From Chrysemys picta bellii (lineage: Eukaryota > Chordata > Testudines > Emydidae): a stretch of 64,000 nt of DNA. A program made the position numbers and the translations under genes. The notes under the pieces are model-generated. The model did no database searches and was not told the DNA's origin. It saw only the letters and a list, made by a program, of their open reading frames with translations. The stretch lies in NCBI RefSeq assembly GCF_011386835.1, contig NW_027052991.1, forward strand, positions 1-64,000. Reading direction: 5' to 3'. Shown here piece by piece: positions 57,822-64,000 of the stretch; position 1 is the first letter of the stretch, and every line of letters starts with the position of its first letter.

Positions 57822-58849
57822 GTAATTTCTGGGACCAGTGGGGTGTATTCAAAAGACTAGCAAAGGGGAAATAAACACAGCTTCTGCTCTTCCTTTAAGA
57901 TGAAAGAAGAAGGGCTGAAACACTGTTTTTTAGAATGTGATTGTTCAATATATTAGCAATTCAGGTCCTGCCTAGGACCATGGAGGGCAGAGGGAGGCAG
58001 GGAACGGAGCAGAGCAAAGAGGAAACCAGCAAACTGAAAAGGCCAGAGGCTGTCTGGGCAGCAGGCTATTGCTGCTTTGCCGGCTACTGCTGGAGGAATC
58101 CTTCTGGCTGCAGGGGCTTGGAACACCTCTAAGTTTTCCTGCTGTCATTTCCCCCATCGCCATGTGGCTGGGCAAGGAGGTTACATGGGGCTGGTTCCCC
58201 TGTGGTCAGGGGGACTCTGGTTGGGTCTCAGCCCTGGCACCAGGTGCTTTTGTTGCTTCTCAAGCTCTTCTCTCCCACCAGAGAAATGAAGAGCCTGATC
58301 GAACATTGTGCCAGCAAAATCAGCTGCCTCAATTGTTCTCCAACCATGTCGTCCGCTCCCTACTCAAATCCCTCCCCTGGCTCCTCTTCTACTTCTGCAG
58401 CAAATTGTAGCTTCTCCTCAATGCCAAGGATCAGCACCCAGGAGCTGGATATTTTGTAAGAGGGGCTGCTCTCCTGTCCTGGCATCTGTGGGGTGTCCCA
58501 CAACCTCAGCCAAAGGTGGATGAATTTCAGGTTCAGAGATGGGCTCCCAGGATGATCAGGGTCATGGAGGGCCTGCCATAAGAGAGGAGACTAAAAAAAC
58601 TGAGCTTGTTTTGGGTCGCAAAGGGAAGGCTGAGAGGGGATGTGATTGCTCTTTGCGAATGCATCAGGGGAGTAAACAACATGGAGAGAGATGAACTGTT
58701 GAAGCTAACAATCAAATCGATCAAGAAGAAATGGGGATTATCTGGCCTTGAATTCAATTCAGGCTGGGAACTAAAGGTTTCTACCCATCAGAGGAGTGAG
58801 GTTCTGGAGCAGACTGCCAGGAAGTGTTGTGAGAGAAAACAACAGGTAT

Positions 58850-59185
58850 TTTCAGGTATTTAAAAGGGTGTCATAAGGAGGAGGGAGAAAACTTGTTCAC
58901 CTTAGACTCTAAGGATAGAACAAGAAGCAATGGGTTTAAACTGCAGCAAGGGAGGTCTAGGTTGGACACGAGGAAAAAGTTCCTAACGGTCAGGGTGGTT
59001 AAACACTGGAATAAATTGCCGAGGGAGGTTGTGGAATCTCCATCTCTGGAGATATTTAAGAGTAGGTTAGATAAATGTCTATCAGGGATGGTCTAGACAG
59101 TATTTGGTCCTGCCATGCGGGCAGGGGACTGGACTCGATGACCTCTCGAGGTCCCTTCCAGTCCTAGAATCTATGAATCTATGAA
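58850..59185 (+). mobile_element. CR1-type LINE 3' end
   Basis: The frame 58,893-59,096 has [40 protein letters not shown] and DKCLSGMV, then the tail GGTCCCTTCCAGTCCTAGAA with TCTATGAATCTATG. It belongs to a different subfamily from the full element. It is absent at the matching position of D1 (near 26,530). Confidence 0.92.
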
Positions 59186-59244
59186 ACAGAACTAATGTTA
59201 AAATGGAACTTGCTAAGTTTTTTAATAGGATTTTATGAAGGGGC

Positions 59245-60361
59245 TGTGATGGGGATCCCAGGATGTCACCTGGACTGGGGGACTGCTGAGCCCTCTGTCC
59301 CACCACTGGGTGGTTGTTGGCAAGCTACAGACCTCTGGCAGGTTCTGCATTTACACGGATATCCACAGGAAGGGACACACCTAGCTGAGTTACATGAATG
59401 CTTCTCCCAGCCACTCATGAATCGTCAGCAGAGAGGCTCCAGCCAATCCTCACAGCTCCCCAGCCTAGGACCCCAGAGCTGAAGTGTCTTGCGCTGGTCA
59501 GAAGCCTGAGCAATGTAAGTTCATTACCCAGTCTGCCCCTCCCTCAATGTGGAGAGGACACACACTAACCTTTGTATCCTGAGCTGAGATTTTCCAAGCA
59601 CTTCAACTATTTTATGTAAAATATAAAACAGATTTAATAACTACAGAAAGATAGATTTTAAGTTATTATAAGTAGCAGACATAGAGATCAAAGTTGGTTA
59701 CCTAAGAAAGAAAAGTAAATTTGCAATCTGAGTTCTATAAACTAAACAGGATTTGAATCAAGCAGTGTCTCACCCTGACAGATGGTACAAACAGGTCACA
59801 GATCTTCAATACAGTGGCTGGGTCTCTCCTCCAGCACCGGACCACCCTCCACAGTTCAAAGTCTTTGTCCGCTAGATGTTTCTTCCAGGTGTTGAGTTGT
59901 GGCAGGAGTGAAGCCAATCACGATGTCACATCCCTTCTTTTATAGTTTCTTCCAGTTTGCTGCAAAGATCTATGCTTGCGAGGTGGGGGTCTGCCTCCAT
60001 TGGTCAAGTAATCTCCATTGTCTACGTGACCTCTCTGAGAAATCTTCTGGGATGGCTGCTGGGAAAGTGAATTCCCTTTAATGGCCCATCAGCACATCTG
60101 GCTACTCCATTGTTGCACCTGAAAGGCTGGTTGTGGATGTTTCCAACCTCACAACATATTTCAGTAACACACACCTAGCAAAACTTCATAACTTCACATA
60201 CAATCATAGCACATACAATCCAACAGGATATTAATGTTAAACAGATCAAGAATTTTAAAATGATACTTTACAATGGATACTTTGTAGGAAACATATCATA
60301 ATTATATGATGGGGTGAATATAGGGATTTCAGGGGGCTGCTTTGAGGTACAAAGTGCCACA
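59245..60361 (-). mobile_element. Solo LTR, minus strand, imperfect 5-bp target duplication
   Basis: It begins TGTGATGGGGATCCC and ends AAAGTGCCACA. The flanks are GGGGC and GGAGC (one mismatch). On the minus strand CTATAAAAGAAGGG at about 59,935-59,948 is a TATA box, and ATTAAA at about 59,629 is a possible polyadenylation signal downstream of it. It resembles the LTR at 17,170 in layout. No genes inside. Confidence 0.75.
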
Positions 60362-61340
60362 GGAGCTGTCTGTGAGAGCAGGGGACTGGAGTAAGTGCAG
60401 GCTTCACTAGGGAAAAGGTCCAGGTGTATATCAAGGTAGGCTGCATGGATGTAGCTAACAGTGAAGTCTGATAATAGAGCAGCAACTCTGCTGTAGTTAG
60501 GATTGAGACTCGCAGTTTAAAAGATAACTTTTCTCACTGAGCTAAAACTGATTGAAAACTGCTCTGCCTGATGGGAATGGTATGTTGTGGACATGGTGGG
60601 ACACAGCTTAAAAGGGGCAGAACTAAGGATGCTTTGAACAGGTGGCATGTAACTTAACTTTGTATTTCCTGGATTTCAGAGGTGTTAGCGCAGTGTACAG
60701 TCCAGCCCAAGGTGTGCACCATCATCTCTGACACAGCTGTCATTTCAAATAGCAGCAAAGCAGGGTACAATGGATTTACTGAGTACATGTTGTCGTTTTC
60801 AGTCAGACAGTGGAAGAGATAAAATTTTCCATCGAATGGAGGAAATCTGTTTCCCTGCTGTATATTCAAAGCAACGTGCTGTAATTTCAGACAAGAAAGT
60901 TTACTTCACACCTTTTGAAATTCAGGAGAATAGCAATGGTTGAGCATCAGAGAGCACAGTTATTTTATAACAGTGCCATTGCTTAGTCAAAGAGCTGAGG
61001 TATTCAGATGTAACAAAGGTCAAAAAGTCTATCAGCTACAACCTCTCCAACTTAACGCCTCTGCTCCCTGGTCTGTGCAGGCAGACTGGTTGGTGAATGA
61101 CAGAGTCAGAGAAAGAGCTGTTGAAATAATTGATTTTTTGTTTGTCTGGTAGTTATAAAAACTTCAAAACTATTTCATTGTGATTTGGGGCTTTTGAAAA
61201 CATTGTTTAAATTAAAAGCTAAGTCAGTTTGGAAATGAAGGGCTAGATTTAAAGAGGTGGTCAGTGATAGCAGGGGACTGGCTCAATGATTCAGGTGGTT
61301 CCTTCCAGTCCTATGTTGTTAGGTTTCACAAGGTGCCTTA
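60362..61340. other. Intergenic or intronic, no gene recognised
   Basis: A minus-strand frame (60,654-60,869) is open but has no recognisable domain. No repeat partner was found in the window. Confidence 0.4.
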
Positions 61341-61487
61341 GGCCAGATCTACACCACAAACATCTCGGTATAACTACGTCACTCAGGGATGTGAAAAATT
61401 ATACCGACCTAACCCTGGTGTAGACAGCGCTTTGTTGACGAGAGAGCTTCTTCATCTCTGCAGTGCTGTACATGTAGACAAGCCATG
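61341..61487 (+). mobile_element. Short MITE with TCTACAC / GTAGACAAGCC ends
   Basis: AGGCCAGATCTACACCACAA at the left, GGTGTAGACAGCGC inside and TGTACATGTAGACAAGCC at the right fit the family of small elements with GGYTWGTCTACAC ends. Non-coding. Its right end is part of the hairpin described next. Confidence 0.6.
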
Positions 61488-61575
61488 ACGCGTCATTCTA
61501 AAAACTAAGGAGCACCTCCTTAGTTTTTCGAATGATGCGTCATGGCTTGTCTACATGTACAGCACTGCAGAGATG
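61453..61575. repeat. 60-bp inverted repeat with 3-base loop
   Basis: Left arm 61,453-61,512 and right arm 61,516-61,575 are reverse complements with two mismatches in 60 positions; the loop is CAC. The arms start CATCTCTGCAGTGCTGTACA and end AAAAACTAAGGAG at the loop. The outer half of each arm is the MITE end; the inner 28 bases are not part of the recognised element. Confidence 0.95.
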
Positions 61576-61960
61576 ATGTCCCTCTGATCACCGATAGCCC
61601 AGTTATTAAGTCACTCAGACGAACTGCGGCGGCCCAGCTTTGAATCCCTGCTCTCCCCTTTCCTAGGCGAGTGCCCTAACTGCAGGGCTGCTGGCTATTC
61701 TAAGTGGGTCTCTCTCAATCTCTCTGTCGAAGCTGTTCTAGGTGGTATAAATCATTAAATAGTCTTAGGCACAGAGACTGAAACCCAGGAGCTCACCCCT
61801 CCCCAGTGACCATCCTAATCCCTACCCTACAGAGCCTACACTTGTTTTCTGGGCCAATGAGTATTAAATATTAAGGTACATAAGTATTTTCATAAATATT
61901 CTCTAAGGTATATTAAGTATTAAACATATAAAGGTGACAGCCCTGCCAGAGTTAAGGTTT
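61576..61960 (+). mobile_element. tRNA-like dispersed repeat, copy 2
   Basis: Matches 27,995-28,390: CCTCTGATCACCGATAGCCC, CCCAGCTTTGAATCCCTGCT, GTGCCCTAACTGCAGGGCTG, then AAATCATTAAATAG and ATTAAATATTAAGG. A-box- and B-box-like words are present, but it is not a foldable tRNA gene. Confidence 0.65.
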
Positions 61961-62205
61961 AGATCAGGCCTGTGTTTGAAGCTGGTCTTTCCTAACTGCT
62001 CTAAAATCAGCGTGGTTCCTTGGATTGCCCTGACATATGATGTGGCTCCTGGGAACACAGGTTTCTATTACTGATCCATATTTGACCATTTGACTTTGCA
62101 AAAATACAAAAAAGGACAGGGGAGAAAAAATACCTCTATTATGAAACATCTTAACAACTATCATCATTTTCATACATTATTTATTTTTCTTTATTTGTCT
62201 TTTAG

Positions 62206-62226
62206 AGGAAATTCTTGCTAAATCTG
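62206..62226 (+). CDS. Candidate 21-bp heptad exon, copy 3
   Basis: Behind TTTGTCTTTTAG come 21 bases beginning AGGAAATTCTTGCTAAA and then GTAAGTTCC. In phase 1 it reads x-E-I-L-A-K-S-x. The upstream 100 bases (TTTGACTTTGCAAAAATAC and on) and downstream text (CACCTCCCACTAAGGGATGG) are homologous to copies 1 and 2. Both splice sites are intact. It may be the next heptad exon of the same gene as copy 2 or another paralogue. Confidence 0.5.
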
Positions 62227-62623
62227 GTAAGTTCCATTTTCCCTCTTCCTTCTACCTGGAGTACAGAGAAACACCTCCCACTAAGGGATGGGAGTTGTAT
62301 GATCTTTTGAAAATTGTTTTTAATGTGGAACCTTAACATTTTATTTCTACACATTTAAGAATCTGATTAAAAAACTAGAAATAAATAAGTTAAAAGGTCT
62401 TGTTAGAAATGTTTGCTGACACCTCTTCTTGCTGACACCTCCACAAGCTGTTTTGTTTTCAAATATAGCAATATTTGAAATGTATTCATTGTTATGTTTT
62501 TTAAATGTGTGAGAGATTGAAGAGATGAATGAAAAGCATAGTTCCACTTTTTCTACAATGAACTGGAAAAAGTATAGCTATATATATAGCACCACTTAAG
62601 AGCTTAAAATAAGAGTCTAGCTA

Positions 62624-62780
62624 AGGCTTGGTCTACACATGAAAATTCTATCAGTGTAGCTACATTGGTCAGGGGTATGAAAGTCTTCCAGGCCAGTGGA
62701 AGAGTGCTTCCATCACCTTAGCTAACATCATTCCCCCTTGTGCTCCGGGGGGAAAGGGGGCTGCACACTCCGGCAGATCA
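62624..62780 (+). mobile_element. MITE-like fragment with GGCTTGGTCTACACATG end
   Basis: Only the left end (AAGGCTTGGTCTACACATGA) and interior words such as TCAGTGTAGCTACATTGGTC are visible. The right end is not identified; the fragment runs into a pogo-like piece. Confidence 0.5.
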
Positions 62781-62786
62781 AAGCAA

Positions 62787-62869
62787 GTTCGATATAACGC
62801 GGTTTCACCTATAACGCGGTAAGATTTTTTTCGCTCCCGAGGACAGCATTATATCGAGGTAGAGGTGTA
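62787..62869. mobile_element. Pogo/Tigger-like MITE fragment
   Basis: GTTCGATATAACGCGGTTTC and, at the right, GCATTATATCGAGGTAGAGG. The end TACACCTCTACCTCGATATA on the minus strand is a pogo-type terminus I recognise. Only about 80 bp. Confidence 0.55.
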
Positions 62870-63394
62870 TCTGACTGATTTGCAGAATATTGGCTAAATC
62901 AGCTAGGGAGAGAAACCTTTCTCTAGACATTGCCCTTCCAGAGATCTGCTTTGTTGGTGGAAGAAACTGTTGTTCTGAGATTATTTATTATTATACCCAG
63001 GGATTTCAAAGGAGTTTGAATCCTCCTTTTATCTCTGGCACTAAGTTCACTTTGAAGCTCAGAAGCAAACTCTGAGTGCACCTCAGACTGCTGTAGGAAA
63101 CAAACAGGATGGTGGGAAAAAGGTCTGGGATAAGTTTAAAGAATTATCATTAGTGCAGCCCTGTGGGTTTGGGTGAAATATAACACACCCAGAGCCTTCT
63201 GCACTCAGGCCCAGATCCACAAAGGAACTTGGACACTATGCCTAACTTTCAGCTAGCCCCTCCCCTCCCCCCCCGTGGCATCTACAAAGCCTCAGTCAGG
63301 CACCTAGGCCCCTGATACCATGTGTGGGGAGACGTGAGGCCTATGAATGTGATTCACACAAACTAGGCAATGAGAGATGCTCAGAAGTGGAGTG

Positions 63395-63710
63395 TGACCC
63401 TTGCTGGAGAAACACAGCCCAGCCCTGGACAGTGCTGCAGCGGCGTGGCTCCAGCAGGGCCTGAGCTCCCGCCGCTCGGCCGCAACTCGCAATCCCGCCC
63501 CTTACCTCGCGGCTCTGAGCGGGAGGAGCTCAGGCCCCGCCCGAGCCATGCCGCTGCAGCGCTGTCCAGGGCTGCTCCTGGATGCGGCGCGCCGTGGCGC
63601 TGGGGGATGGGGGAAGGCAGAGGCGGGGGGGAGCCTATGACGTTCTCGTGGGGGCCCCTGTGGGGCCTGGGGCAAATTGCCCCACTTGCCCCCCCAGGCA
63701 GCCCTGGCTA
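63395..63710 (+). mobile_element. hAT-like MITE with large foldback
   Basis: The right side GGGGCAAATTGCCCCACTTG...GGCAGCCCTGG is shared with 47,020-47,059 and, inverted, with 317-360. The left part is a GC-rich inverted repeat: arms 63,421-63,477 and 63,517-63,573. The exact left end is not defined. The open frames on both strands are caused by the GC-rich foldback. Confidence 0.6.
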
Positions 63711-64000
63711 TAGGAAAGAGAAGACGTGAGGGAGGAAGAGGACACAGGAAGTGAGGGGCAAAGTCTCACATCCCAGGTGGTGGTGGGTTTTAGCCAGACC
63801 CAATGGAGGTAGTGATGTCATCTGGGTCCCACATTCTGGCCTGGTCTGGTCAGGTGCCTTTCAGGCTCAGGATGACAAAGATCCAACGGTGTCATGGGGG
63901 ATCCCGGGGTTCCAGGGGACAGTGGGGGTGGCAGCCATGATGATGCAGCTCACTCCATTCAGTCACCCCTCCCCCCATCAGCAGTGAGTCTCAGACTCTC
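63711..64000. other. Unassigned DNA to the window end
   Basis: No domain, splice pattern or repeat was recognised in this stretch. Confidence 0.35.

Larger units (their letters stand above)
57180..59244 (+). repeat. Block D2 of the duplicated immune-gene-like region
   Basis: Colinear with D1 (23,850-26,570, minus the MITE and CR1 there). It contains candidate exons at 57,382 and 57,789. The stretch 58,085-58,570 matches 24,450-24,948 closely. Old CR1-like text follows (58,570-58,850). D2 has a CR1 3' end at 58,850-59,185 that D1 lacks. It is cut at 59,245 by an LTR. Confidence 0.8.

Noticed and set aside
60654..60869. Minus-strand 71-residue frame as a possible exon
   Set aside because: No domain, no convincing splice sites and no homologue in D1.

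Overview
The window is vertebrate nuclear DNA, most likely from a turtle (a cryptodire is my best guess). The evidence is its mix of mobile elements: many CR1 LINE copies with the ATTCTATGATTCTATG-type 3' end, DIRS tyrosine-recombinase retrotransposons, a short interspersed repeat common in turtle genomes, PIF/Harbinger and hAT elements, and several solo LTRs. No bacterial features, functional tRNA or rRNA genes, or complete host protein-coding gene were found. A crocodilian or other sauropsid cannot be formally excluded.

Layout. 1-15,000: hAT and other MITEs, a decayed DIRS copy (about 4,500-7,560), LTR-like pieces, RTE-type LINE fragments and a short interspersed repeat. 15,005-21,100: a larger DIRS element on the minus strand (gag, RT/RNase H, tyrosine recombinase), split by an LTR. 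21,110-23,520: another LINE on the minus strand, split by a solo LTR with target-site duplications. 23,630-28,390: duplicated block D1, carrying a candidate 21-bp coiled-coil exon and two CR1 copies. 30,638-35,043: a full-length CR1 with an intact ORF1 and an ORF2 that has only three in-frame stops. 38,226-38,969: LTR-like DNA and a palindromic MITE. 42,060-52,010: a tandem segmental duplication (copies A and B) whose members differ by clean transposon insertions. 52,394-55,275: a PIF/Harbinger element with a two-exon Myb-like gene on the plus strand and a transposase remnant on the minus strand. 55,276-55,505: a truncated TRIM-type B-box exon. 56,200-57,170: a second LINE of the 21-kb family. 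57,180-62,230: block D2, with two more 21-bp exons and a 33-bp exon. 61,453-61,575: a near-perfect hairpin. 62,600-64,000: MITEs.

How it fits together. Host signals are the TRIM-like B-box exon and the phase-preserving 21-bp exons encoding a heptad (E-I-L-A-E-L type). Exons of this size are known from the cytoplasmic tails of chicken B-G and mammalian butyrophilin genes. TRIM and B-G/butyrophilin genes often cluster near the MHC, so I infer the fringe or interior of such a cluster, broken by transposons. This rests on short exons and needs comparison with annotated turtle genes. The rest is a record of nested insertions; duplicated blocks supply natural empty sites that order many of them in time.
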